Origin: Heligmosomoides polygyrus polygyrus
Taxonomy: Eukaryota > Nematoda > Chromadorea > Rhabditida > Heligmosomidae
Length of the DNA stretch: 64,000 bases
Reading direction: 5' to 3'
Assembly: GCA_947396885.1 (NCBI GenBank)
Contig: OX377202.1
Location: 106,328,198 to 106,392,197, forward strand
A model generated the notes under the pieces. That model saw only the letters and a program-made list of their open reading frames with translations, had not been told where the DNA came from and made no database searches. The translations under genes and the position numbers were made by a program. Numbering within the stretch: position 1 is the stretch's first letter; the number at the start of each line of letters is the position of its first letter. This document shows, one piece after another, positions 1-13,300 of this stretch.

Positions 1-105
1 CGAGGCCTGTCAGCACCCACCCGTGATACGGGATGGGCCGGTCGCTGATATCAGCATGGAGCCGGTTAAGCTGAAGACCTTACTAGTAACAATGTTCTAA
101 CACAT
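1..105 (-). repeat. Tail of a tRNA-derived SINE-like unit
   Basis: The sequence around ACCCACCCGTGATACGGG and CTGATATCAGCATGG matches, inverted, the body at 50110-50175. It runs off the window edge, so the tRNA-like head is not visible. Confidence 0.6.
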
Positions 106-211
106 TTGCTTAAGCCTGGAGCGGCTGGTAGAGAGGCTATATGATGTCCTGTAACATCATATAGCCTCTCTACCAGCCGCTCCAGGCTTAAGCAAATGTG
201 TTAGAACATTG
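90..211. repeat. Perfect 57 bp inverted repeat (hairpin)
   Basis: Arms 90-146 and 155-211 are exact reverse complements around an 8 nt loop. It sits at the edge of a SINE-like fragment. Confidence 0.9.
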
Positions 212-814
212 TCACAATGTTGTTATTACTTGGCCACGTTAAGCTGTGCAGTGCTTCTTTTAACGGTTAGAACTTGACAGTGCGCTACAACTTCGTGCAA
301 AATGTGGGGTATTCTACAAACCTAAGCGCTATATGAAATGCCATACCATGGTTGCATGTTAAGGCTTCACATGAAGATGTGGTGCACTGCCAAGTCGCAA
401 ACGTTCAAAGAAGCACAGCACAGGTTAATGTGGTCGATTAATAACAAGATTGCAACAGGAATTCAGCCCATGCACAATCAAGCGAGTCTGAAATGGAAGG
501 TCTTAAATGGATGCACGGCGCAATCTTGACCATTTGCGCGTCACCGAAACCTTCGTTATCCCGTGCTTTCATATGAGTTCCATACACCTACAAAGCTTCA
601 CTAGCAGCAATGTTAGAACCTCTCAAGCAGTACATACATTTTCAAGGAGACCCTGCATTTTGATGCTAGCTGAAGAGCGTTTTCAAGTTTGAACTCCGAA
701 AAAAGCACAAATCAATCGATACGACCACTTCATTGAGAAATTATGAAAAGAATTCGAGCGAAACACAACCAGTCGAGTGCAAAATGCAAGAATTTTACGA
801 GTCCCTCCTTCTTT
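212..814. other. No gene recognised
   Basis: Unique-looking sequence with only short random frames; part of the intron after TCERG1 exon 1384-1527. Confidence 0.5.
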
Positions 815-1018
815 GGGCCTATTCATACTTCGCGACAAGAGCGACTCGTCGCCCGTGCAAAATCTGCATATCGACCAAATCCAAGCGTGCGCTGCCGAAA
901 AGTATTCACACTCGAGCGCCGGCGCTGTCGCTTCAATCGCTCCAGTCGCTGCTGTCGCCTTTTTATACTTCCGCGCGCTGCGCTCTCGTCGCTGCTGTCG
1001 CGAAGTATGAACAAGCCC
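815..1018. repeat. Tourist-like MITE, CATACTTCGCGAC family
   Basis: The palindrome begins GGGCCTATTCATACTTCGCG and ends in GCGAAGTATGAACAAGCCC, followed by TTA. Other copies: 41857-42055, 36025-36279, 47347-47645 and 49640-49958. Arg-rich frames in it are shadows. Confidence 0.75.
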
Positions 1019-1383
1019 TTAAGCTGTCATATAGCCCTTAACTTCTTCAATACCTTTACTGTGAGCAAAGTTATCACCTTTTAAACAGACCTTTGAGACA
1101 CCCTAAATAAAATTTAAGTGTTGTTCATATAAGGGTAGGTGAATTTTTAAATTTTTAAAGAAAGTCATATTAAATTACACGGACAAAAAAAATATTTCCA
1201 CCTTCAAGAACTCTCTAGTTAAATCTGAAGGACGCTCGTTTTGATATGAAAGATTTTCATTTTTTTTTTTCAAGATTTATTTCCAAAAACCTCCAGGCCT
1301 AGAAAAGTGCCCAATTTTACGTTAAAAACTGTTAAAAAATCGTAAAATTATGTAAATTGCCAACATATGAATAGCAAACTCAC

Positions 1384-4300
1384 AGCTCTTCGCTCTGTCG
1401 CGCTCAGCAACAAGTACCTCGGATCGAACACAATCTTCGACAGCTCCTTCTCGAACGTGCTGCCCGTCGCCACTCCTTTCTCGCCGAGCATCGTTTTGAA
1501 TTGAATAAGGCGTTCTTCAAGCGGCATCTGAACAGAAGGCATTCACATCTCCGGCTTAAACATCGCCACCACGGCTCGCCTACCTTCTCGCGATCCCGCT
1601 GAGCTTGCAATTCAGCAGCGACGGCTGGGTCGACGGGCTTCTCGAGCATCTGACGCACTGGCTTCTCCTTAAGCTGAGAAACATGAGGCCCCTATCACGA
1701 CAAGGGGAACGCAACAGCAGCCACATGACTGATACCTTCTCCTTCTTCTGTTGAGCCAGTAGCGCCTCCTTCTTCCGCTCCGAGCGACTCTTCTTCTTCG
1801 GAGGGCCACCGTCCTCACCCTCGTCGTCGTCGGACCCGTCGTCAGAGTCGCCCGCCGCAGCAGCAGCAGTAGCAGCAGTGTTATTCTCCTTCTCGGGCTC
1901 ATCTGAATGGAGAGGAGAAAGAGAAGTTGCTCACAGTTGCTAAAGGTGAATAGAGCCTTACTCCAACCTTTCTTCACTTCAGGGCACCTGCTCACAAGCA
2001 CATCGACGTCCTGCCTGCCGTACATCTCTGGCGGTCTCTCCCACACAGAAGTTTTGGTCGAAGGGTTATAGAAGAACACCTGCAAAGAGGAAACCTTGGT
2101 CTTCGTAAACAAGTTGGCCAAAATAGCCCTATTTTTCAGCTTGTAAATACGTAAAGAAAAAAGGGAAAGTCCTACCTTTCCATCGCCGGTCCACACAACG
2201 CACCACGCCGTACCGCTTACAGGTGTGCTACTAATCGGGCGAGTATTGTCCTTCTTCTCTTCCTTCTTCTGCGGAGGATTGTGCTGTTGAGTGACGTTGT
2301 TCTTCGCCTGGAAACACGAAGGGCTTTAGAGCTGAGAAATGAAGGACATTCTTTGAGCATTCATCCGAGGGAAAGAAAACTTGAAAAAATTCCAGCAGAA
2401 TTCCATTACATATGAGATTAATTACATCCAGAAATCTCTCACTCTTCTTCAACCTACGTCAAGAGGTCAGAAACAATACAGCCAGGTAATTATGCATGAC
2501 AATATAGAAAAATGTCAAGATATAAATACATCGAACAACAAAAGTTATAAAAATGACAAATGCTCCACAAAGTGATAAAAATCCGATTTAAAAGTGCTCT
2601 AACAAGGAAAGGTTCCCAGCTCAGTGTGAGCTTTTGCGACGCTATTTTGGATGCAGAGTTACAGTTAGTTTAGGCTGAACGCTTTTTAAAGACCTGAACG
2701 GAGGTGTAAAAACGCGTGCGCAACACTCATCAACCCTTATGACACCTTACGAGATGTGCCTCGGTGGCACAGTCGGTAGGAGTATCGCCTCATAGGGCTT
2801 TTGAGTTCGAGTCCACATCCCGCCAATATTTTTAAACATATTAGTTTGTTGTTATTACGCGTTCTTAGGCCCCGTTTATACTTCGTCGCGGCGCGACGCG
2901 ACGTCACGTATAGTGGCCGTATTGTGTGACGCGATCGATCAATTTGGCTTCATTGCGTGGCCATCGCGTCGCGCCGCGACGAAGTATAAACGGGGGCTTA
3001 TGGTCACAGGAGTCAATTTTAGACCATCAATGCTTAAAACAAACCAAGGCTGTCTACCTGCGCCTTCATATGTGGTAGCTTTTCAACGATGCCTACAACC
3101 AAATCATTCCTCTGGAAATAGAAAGTCCTATGAAACAAGTAAAACACAATAGGTCGTGTCACACCAGCAGCATTATACGAAAACCAGCAAGGAACAATCT
3201 TCTCCAAGCTCCCATTTTCATAATACCACGTTTGAAATCCGGTGTGAAGGTGGAAAGTAGTTGGCCGACAGTATGTTCAGGTGAGAACGACATTTTTACT
3301 ACAGCTATGTAAAGATATGGTCCGGGTTCATAATACTCAACCGTAAAGTATGCGAATTTGTGTGCAGTTACGGTATCATTGGTGATATGGTATGCTATGG
3401 TAGTGGCGCAGATAGGCATCGTTGAAAAATTCGCACGCTTGAAGGCGCAAATAGACAGCCTTAGTTTGTTGTAGGCATTGATGGTCTAAAATTGACTCCT
3501 GTGAGCATGAGAAGGCTTAATAACACCAAACTAATATGTGCAAAAATCTCGGCCGTACGCGGACTCGAACTCAAAAGCCCACCGGAGTGCTCCTATGAGG
3601 CAACACTCCTACCGACTGCGCTACCAAGACACATTTCGTGGGGTGCCATAGGGGTTGACGAGTGTTGCGCACACGTCTTCACACCTCTTTTTTAGCTCTT
3701 TAAAAAAGCGTTCCGCTATATTCTACCAAAATAGCATTGCAAAAGCTCACCGTAAGCTATTTTAGTAGAATATAGCGGAACGCTTTTTTAAAGAGCTAAA
3801 AAAGAGGTGTGAAGACGTGTGCGCAACACTCGTCAACCCCTATGGCATCCCACGAAATGTGTCTTGGGAACCTTCCTTTGTAAGTACTGGGGCGTGCTAA
3901 ATGGATTCCATTTTACACTGATTTGTTTGACAAATTTAAATTTAAAAACGACAGCTAATACGTTACCATGCTACGATCCCTCTTCAACTGAAGTTTTACA
4001 ACATTCTGAAGGAAATATCATCTTCACGACGTCGGTTGTGAGCTGTATTTGCTTTTTGACGCTTTCTTCTTCATTGTGTTAATAACTATAACGCCATTTC
4101 TTCGAAGGCGCGTTGTAGCGCAGTTGGAGGATGGCTGTCACGTCCATTGGATCCCAGGTGGCCGGCTCTGATATTCACTTCAGTACCAAAACCAAGCACA
4201 TTACATATTCTGAAAATTTCTACCTCTGGGCCGGATTCATCAACGACTTACGTAACTTTAAAAGTTAGAAGCTCAGATAACGCAGCTTATCGCTCACCAT

Positions 4301-7300
4301 ATCGCTTGGTCAGCTCACAATTCCCCGTTAAAGTCAGTAAGTCGTTGATGAATCCGGCCCTGGATTGCCTACGAGGAATAAAAATGCCTCAAAATTGTCG
4401 GCAATGTACGCGAGGGTGTTGGCACTCATCTCGTTCGATGCCTTCAGTAGATCTCTCTTTGAAGAATTCAAGGAATTGATCAAAAAGCGTCCAAACAGTG
4501 GCGTCGACTGAACTGACATCCTTGAATAGGACGGAGAAACGCCTTTTACTCACTAGTCCGAGAAGAACTTGTCGCCAACGGTGATAGTGGAACGAGCTCA
4601 TTCATTCGGTTGAAACATTTCGACATCGAATTCATTCGTTTTGAGAAACATTATGGAAAATTGAAAATTTTAGTTTAAGGTATGGAACAAACACATAAAG
4701 TCGTGAGTTGTCAGTTAGTGTATGCTGTGCCATACGAAGTTTTTCAAGTGGATCTTTATTTAGCAGGGCCTGACGCGTTTCGAGATCACGTCGTCTTCAG
4801 AGGTCAACTGGATCCACCGCAGGGGCCGATTCACACAGGTAAGTTGGCCAGTAGAGGCGGACGATTCACCTCTACTGGTCTAATTACGTGGGTGAATCGG
4901 CCTTTGCGGTGGATCCAATTGGCCTCTGAAGACGACGTGAAGTCGAAACGCGTTAGGCCCTGCGAAATAAAGATCCACCTTTAAAAAAAACTCGTGTGGC
5001 ACAGTATGCACTAACTGACAACTCACGACAGTGCCGAAGTTTCAAGAAGACTGAAGTTTGAGATCACATAAAATAGTGTCATATGTATGACAGTTGAAAT
5101 CGCACATTTCATTCCCTAACACAACAACTGCTCACCATCAAAAAATTAAACGATCTTACGACGTATGATAAGCAAAATTTTGGTGTCTTGACATGAGATA
5201 AACTCGCTTTACAAGCAAGCAAATCTCCTATGGTAGTAACGTGGCGTTGGAAATGGCTGAAATTCAACAGCTGAACCAGATAAAAATCAATAAGTTTATT
5301 TATTTGTTTATTTTCTTATTCAAACAGAGCTTAATCGCTTCTACATCACAAAACTACACATGCTCTTGCACAAAGTCAACTAATTTAGCTGAAACAACCT
5401 AGATTTTTAGGCATATCAGATATCCGAAACGCCTATAGGTGTCGTCACTACATTGCTTAGGTGAAATTTCAGCTTAAAATTCGATCTTCCTTCTAACTTA
5501 AATATCTTTCAGTACCAAAGCGGGGAAGCATCTTAGTTCAAAACCCCTTCCTTAGAGCGTGAATCTGCGCTTTAGATCTTACTAAAGACCACATCATTCT
5601 GGCCGGGTCTCCAAGTGAACTATATTTGCTGTAACGGATCATAGACCTCATTAACCCCAGCTGAGACCGGATTCATCAACGACTTACAGCAATTTAACAG
5701 AGAAAGTACAGCCGAAATCCTTCATAGCGGCTTATATCGCTCACCATATTGCTTGATAAGCCGCACTATCAGGGATTTCGGCTGTATTTTCTTCGTGAAA
5801 TTGCTGCAAGTCGTTGATGAATCCGGCCCCCGAATGCAAATTTTACTGACAAAATCAGTTCTTCACTTACCAGCGACTCACTACGGTGGATCATTAGATC
5901 CTCTTTAAGAGATTCTCATCAAAAACACTTTAATTTCTTTCTTGCTTAATTTGACCTAAATCAGTACATCATCTTTTGTCAATTCGAGAGCTCTATCTCA
6001 CCTTTACATAGGAGGTGAAACGTTTCTAGAACAACTCCAGCGCTTATAGGAAAGGGTCTGAAGCGTATGTCTGAACGGGGGAGCGAGTCATATAGGAAGA
6101 ATCCTCACCCCTCAATAGTATAAAAATGTGTTTATTTTTTGCCAAATCGCTAAACCCTAGTAGGGGGTCACAAGGGGATACGGCGCTGCACGCGTTTGTG
6201 GGTCTTGTACGCCCGCGATGCCTGCACTGCCAGTGGCTCGGAGCGCAGGTGGGTAGAGGGTTGGCCCATGCGAGAGAGGTCAGGGGTTTGGCTCCTCTGC
6301 GTTGCTGCACTTTTCCACTTCAACTGATTGGTTGAGATTTGGGGCATTCCGACGACTATACCATTTTCAGACGTTTTCTGCGCATTTTTCCAGCGGTACG
6401 TTGTGGTATTCAACATGGTGATGTATAAATGTTCAACACCAGTGATACACAGGTACAAAGTGCATGAAGCACCACTGGGCACCTTACGAGTAGCGTATAA
6501 AGTCTACAGGCTCCTTACAGTTTGCTTCTCTACATGGATCAATGACATCGGGAAAACCATCTTGCTCGTGTTTTCAAAGAGACCAGGAAGTGATGTATCT
6601 CATTTTAACCACCTCCGACGTCACATCCTGGTCTCTTTTGAAAATCCGAGCGGGATGTTTTTTCCTGAGGTTATTGTTCCATGTATGGAAACAAACTGTG
6701 AGATCCTGTAACCTTTATACGCTGCCGGTATTGTGCCCAGTGCTGCTTCATGCACTTTGCACCCGTGTATCACTAGTGTTGAACATTTATACATCACCAT
6801 GTTGAATACCACAACGTACCGCTGGAAAAATGCACAGAAAACGTCTGAAAATGGTGTAGACGTCAGAATCCCCCCAAATCTCTACCAATCAGTTGAAATG
6901 CAAAAGTGGAGCAACGCAGAGACCCAAACCCCTGACCTCTCTCGCATGAGTCAACTCTCTACCCACCTGCGCTCCGAGCCACTGGCAGCACAGGCATCGC
7001 GAGCATACAAGACCCATAAGCGCGTGTTGCGCCGTATCCCATTGTGACCCCTACTCCTTGGGTTTAGCGACTTGGCAAAAAATAAACACCTTCTCATACT
7101 AATTGAGGGATGAGGATTCTCCCTATATGACTCGCTCCCCCTTCGGACATACGCTTCAGACCCTTCCTTCCCTTGTTAGTGGAGTTATAATGATGTCCTT
7201 CTAAACTCAAGCATGTAGTTCTTAGGTAATTTCATCTGTAAACAAACCACTACTACTTGTTTACAGATGAAATCACCTAGAAACTACACGCTTCATTTGC

Positions 7301-10300
7301 TCTCCAACCCGTTCATGGTCAGTAGGATTTTCATAACAACCTTAAACATTAAAAAATGACATTAAACCCGGCAAAAGTTCACGAAATGTTAAAAAAGGCA
7401 CAAACCTGAGCTAGGTACTCTGCCAACGCCGCCTGCGCCTTTGCCTGTGCTTGAACAATCGCATCAAGCGGCATACCTGCGCCTCCGGCAATCGTGGTAG
7501 CCACGGAAGTCGGATGAGCTTGAACTTGAGCCGGAGACGTTCCTTGAGCGTCCAGAGGGGACTTCCCAACTTGAAGCAAACTCTTGAGACCCGTTACACC
7601 TCGTTAACAGGCTTCATAGGGGACATACCTTCTTTGTCAATCAACACCTGAGGTTTATCCCACGTATTTTCCTGAGTGATAGAATTGTAATAGTATTTAC
7701 GCCCATCTGGAGCCGTATACTCATTCCAAGCATCGTCCGGATTCGTCGGGACCATCGGATGCTGTCCACGACCTGGCACGGGGAATCCGGGTGGGAAGAA
7801 CGGTGGCGGCATGAAACCTGAACTGGCTTTGATCAGGATACATGGTAGGAGAGGACGCTGAGCAGGGTTTACACTTGAATCACACACCGAGCGACAAGAC
7901 ATGAATTCCACCATTATCGATTAGCCACCGTGGCTGATCGATAATGGTGGAATTCTGTTTGTCGTATCGCTCGATGAGTATGAACGACACTTATGTCAAT
8001 AAGTTCTTCAAGTGTTAATTATGTGCCAAACGAGGTTTTTACGGAGAATCGCCTTTACCCATGGCCTAAGATTTCGACGTGATCGTCGTCTTCAGAGGCC
8101 CGAATATGACACAGGAGTGAAATTGCACTCTACCCCACCAAACGAAACAGCCTCTAGCAGTTTCGAGAGCATAGAGGGCACCACCATAGTTCCCTGAAGG
8201 GAGAATAAACTCACGATTCGATCCAACAAGAGTGCCGATGTCACTCTGCGTTAAAAAGGTTAGTGAGAACGGATAAGACTTACTGCAGGGGTCATGTACC
8301 ATCTGTAGAATGATAACGACCCTGCACATTGCCCTCCATTCCTCATTAACCTTACGAACGGAAAGTGACATCAGCACCCTTAGTGGACCGAATCGCGAGT
8401 TTATTCTTCTCTTCAGGGAACACTGGTGGCGCTCTCTGTGCTTTCGGAGCTGCTAGAGTGGCTACGGCGTTTGTTGAGTAGAGTGCAATTTCACTCCTGT
8501 GTCATATTCAGGCCTCTGAAGACGACGATGGCGTCGAAACCTTAGGCCACGAATAAAGGAGATTCATCACAAAAACCTTGCTTGGCACACTATTAACACT
8601 TGAAGAGCTTATCATGCCGAGATCCTACGAAGGGAGCTTTGACTTAATTAAGCGACTTATTTTTTGAATCACTAACCTGCTGGCGGCCGCTGAGCGTAGG
8701 CAGCTGTAGCAGCCGCATTTCTTTGTGCTTCTGAAACGAATTTCACTTAAAAACACCAAATATCTGGCGTCCACAGAGTGGGACGATTCTAAGAATGCAG
8801 GCCAACAATGTCATTCAATAGATGCACTACGTCAGAAGTCCAACAGAGGATCTTTACAGTCCTTAGTCCTACTAGCTCAACTAGTCCCTTAAGGCTGTTT
8901 ACTCGTTGTTTACTCGCTAGTTGTTTCTTCGTCAATTAGAGCCTATAATAGTTCGAATAACGCTTTATATATGTATGTATAGTAGCTCTTCACACATCAT
9001 GTAGATCCCTACATATAACAAAATGGACATTACACTATTGCGCTAGCGACGAGCGCGAGAGATGCGGATGGAGAGCCCGGGAATCTGGTTGTGTGTGTGT
9101 GTGCACGCTCATGCCGCTGCTGTCCATCAGCCACATTCCAGACATCTCACATTGGCGACTTTAACAATGCACAATTAGCCAAATACGCACATTTAACACT
9201 GCCTAGTGCGACCGCGCCGTGCACCACGTCGTTCTTCCCACTGTTGGAGCTGCAATAGATCGCCTCGCACGTCGTGCACCGTCAAAAGTCCCGCGAAAAA
9301 AAGGGAGAGGAATTACCAGACCCCCATACCTGGTTCTAAAAAGTGACATGGAAGGGCAACTGGAAGGAGTACTTCTAGCTTGAACCGAATATAGCCCCAT
9401 TTTGACTGGAAATACCTACATGGTAATGCCATCTAGATCTACATGACCCGAACACCATAACGGCGATTTCATGTGTCATTTTTGGCCTTTCTAAACGACC
9501 TCATCCACTTAGTTGATAACAACATCAAGCGCTTTCGCCAATTCTTAAGGAACACCCTGACGGCTTCCTTCATACTGCGCTTCTGAAGGAAGCCGTCAGG
9601 GTTTTCTTCACGCATTCTAGTACTTTACAGCTGGTCAACTACCGGCAGATAAATAAATGAGAAGCACATTGCGACCCTTCTTGGTGATTCGATTTCTAGG
9701 ATTTCTCGGCACATTAATTCTTGGAGAAAAGACCGTTCAAGATTGTAGGGTCTACAACAAACTCGACTTATTAAAACTGATCAAAGACCTCATTGATCCT
9801 ATCAAAATGCAACCTTTCAATGACAAAATCAGTTTTTCACCTACCAGCGACCCATTAGAGCGGATATCAGACCATTGGACATCATTAGACATTATTAATT
9901 TCACAACGCAATCTCCCCTTTCGATAAGAAGCAAAACGTTTCTATAACAACTTCAGCCCTTAATGGAGTTATAATGATGTTCTAAACCCAAAGGGCGCTT
10001 CTGAATAAAATTTGCAAATTTCTTAGCATGTAAACAAACCGTTATTAGCTTTTTTGCGATGAAATTGCCTAAAAACCACATGTTTCATTTATTCGTTCAA
10101 TTCAGTTCAAGGCATTCAGTGGACGCGCTACGTCAGAAGTTTATATTTCTGAAGGGCTTAAATCTGTGTTGATATCTAGACATATTTCTGCCATTCGCCA
10201 CTTTAGATAAATTTGCTCAAGAAGGAATGTAAAAAAAAGTTGGTTTCGGTTGGGATGCTACTTCTATTGTTGAGGGGATTCTCTCCGGTCGTTTCAGACA

Positions 10301-13300
10301 TACTGTAGTGGAGGACTGTATTTTGGTGGAAATACCCTCAATTCTGTTGCCGTTGGGAATTCAAAAGCTTATAAATCACGTCCTGCTTATTCTTAGGCTA
10401 TAGCAAACCCGTTTTTCAACTCAAATGAATGCAAGCTGTCACAACGATATTTCGCTGCGATCAAAACTTCTAGCCCAGGCGGGACTCGAACACGCACCTC
10501 CCTCTGACCCCTCTCGCCTTTACACCACCGGCGCCGTTTGATCGAACGCAACATCCACACCTCGTGGGACCGACCAGCACTCACCCATTTATCTGGATGA
10601 GTTGGCCGCAGACATCAGCATGGAACCAGTTAAGTGATGGTCTTGATAGAAACAATTCAAATCAGTTTCTTCTGTTTCTAGAAGTTTTGATCGCAGCAAA
10701 ACATCGTTGTGACAGCTTACAACCTTGATACCGGCCACTTGAGGCTTAAAGAAACCGATTCAAATGAATGTAGTCTTGCCCTATTGTGACTGTTGTTATC
10801 AGTCAGAATAGAACGAGTAAAATTTGTAGTAGAACCCATAGGACCCATATGTAGGCGTAGAAACAGTTCACCCTGAAAACGTTTTGAACGTTTCTGAAAT
10901 TTTATCCCTGCACCTGCTCACAGCAGTCGCGTTTTTAATGAAAATTCAAAGAAACACATGGGGTTTAAATCAGGAAATGAACCAACTCTGACCGGCGCTG
11001 TGCGAGTTAAGGGCACACTGTTGTGACGGCATCCGTTCTTAATCCTATTTCTTGCTATAGTTTGAAATTCCAGCCGAATCCTAGAGCAGGGATGGACAAT
11101 GGTAACCGAAGCGTAATTTGCCCCCCTTTCTTGAACTCTATATCGAAGAAATCCACGCACAGGAATGGGTCCCCTTCCCAACCCTAACCCGCACAGCACC
11201 CTGTTCTTTCAACACGAGCTGATCTTCTCATTGGAAGGCACGAAAGCCTAAATAAGCTCTTTTTATGTTTGAAAGATTTCTACTCTGAGTTTGTACCGCA
11301 AAAGCGGTGTCCCCACCTACATAGCGTAGAAGTGGACATCCGAGAGGCCCTGCGTAAAAAAACCTGTCTATTCTACCTTCTGTCCGAGTCCAAAACAGTA
11401 CCATGGGAGCGGACTATTGACGATGCACGACTTCACGAGGCATAAGGCAGTGTTCGAAAGGTCTCCTACTGGGAACAACGACGCTCGGTCGGTCGCTGAT
11501 ATAGTCACTCATATTTCGTTATGTCTTTTATTGTACAGTATATTGATGAATGATTTAACCTGCCAGCTTATATCAGAATCATTCAGGAACCTTCTTCTTT
11601 CAAAATCCAGCCAGTCGATGTAGCGCGTCTCTCTCGTGCTGCTGGTGGTGTGCAGAGTGAACAATAGGGAGAGGAAGGGAAAAACTTGGCGAAAACGAAA
11701 CACCTGTCCATTTCATTTCACGTCACAAGAGAGAGAGACAGAAACACAAGTTATCGCTGTACCTGCTCTGATCACTAACCTGATCTCCTCCGCATCCTTC
11801 TGAAACTCCTACCGACTCATAGACACCCATATCACCACACGTTATCCGTTCAAATACCGTCCGAATGACACACATTTCAAGCAATCGTAGAAGGAGAGGA
11901 TATTCTTAGCGAGAACCAAACGCTCGCCGACGATAATTAGCCGCGGCAGCCAGCACATTCCTTGCGGTGACGGCAAGAAATGCGGCAAGCGGCACGCGCA
12001 CACAGCGGTGCCGTGTGCCTCTCGCGCCACTCACTCCGTGCTCCACCTTCTTCTACACCGCTTCACGGCTCAGAAGCCACGCTCGCTCTTTGCGAGCAAA
12101 ACAAGAACGTCGAGCACGAAATCAGCAGCTACCGTAGCAGCTATCACAGTGCTGTGCTTTGCCTACGAATAAAAACCGACCATAGAAGCCCACCTTCTCG
12201 CTCCTTGCGCTCCTCCTCGCTCGACTTCTGAATCAACTCTGCAAGTTCAGTTTGCCCAACGATCTTAGCCTTTTCTGGTCGATCCCACACCGTCTCCCTC
12301 GTCTGCCAATGATAGAAGTACGGCTTTCCTTCCGGCGATTCGGCCTCCACCCATAGTTCCTCGCCTTCTTCGCAGTTTGCAAGCTACAAACACATTATTA
12401 GGATTTATGTGAGACCTTCGGCATACTCTCGAATTAGAGGCAGCTCCACGCCTGAAAAGGAGCACGTATTAGGTTGTCCCATAAGTCCTCGCCGTTTTTC
12501 AGCGATTCACTGCAGATTTCGCCGGCGGTCTCTTGCATAGCGCTGCATAGCTTTCGAAAGAGAATGATTTGCTCTATCAGAACATGCATTGCATTTCTTT
12601 TTTCATCATGAATTTTGTCAATTTTTAGGTCGTTGAAGTGAAAAGTGAAAAGTGAAAAAGTGGCCATCCGCGCACTTGTTCTCTCCGCTTAGGTTTGTAA
12701 TTTTTTGCGCAGTTTTTTATAGCACTTGGAAGACAATGTTCTGTACTACAAGAACATGTGTTGGTCCTATTTTCTCACTTGCCCTTTATTGATTTTTAGG
12801 CCATCAAATTGGGACGTCCGAAGGAGGATGGTTATTTTTGCCGACAGCTCCTGCTCTGTGGTTGGACTTTTTGGGTTGGTGTTATATGTCATTCGAAAGA
12901 GAATGTCTTGTTCTATAAGAATATGCGTCGCGTTTATTGATTTCTATTGAATATCAACAAAATGCCAAAAAGAGAAAAATCGTCTTCACCAACAACTCCT
13001 TCTCCTTCTTCAGTTGTTGATATTCGACAGAAATCAGCGTGAGCCAATAAACGCGACACAAATTCTTACTGAGCAAGACATCCTCTTCCAAACGACATAT
13101 AACACCAAGCGCAAAGTTCAACAACAGAACCGGAGTTTTTGGTAAAAATTCGGACGGAAAAGTCGGAATTCCCAGTTTGATGGCCTAAAAATCAATAAAG
13201 GGCAAGTGAGAAAACAGGACCAACACATATTCTTGTAACACAGAACGTTGTCTTCCAAGTGCTATAAAAAACTGCGCAAAAATTACAAACCTAGGCGGAG

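Noticed and set aside
2760..2826. tRNA gene
   Set aside because: Present in both arms of a foldback and lacks clean cloverleaf pairing.
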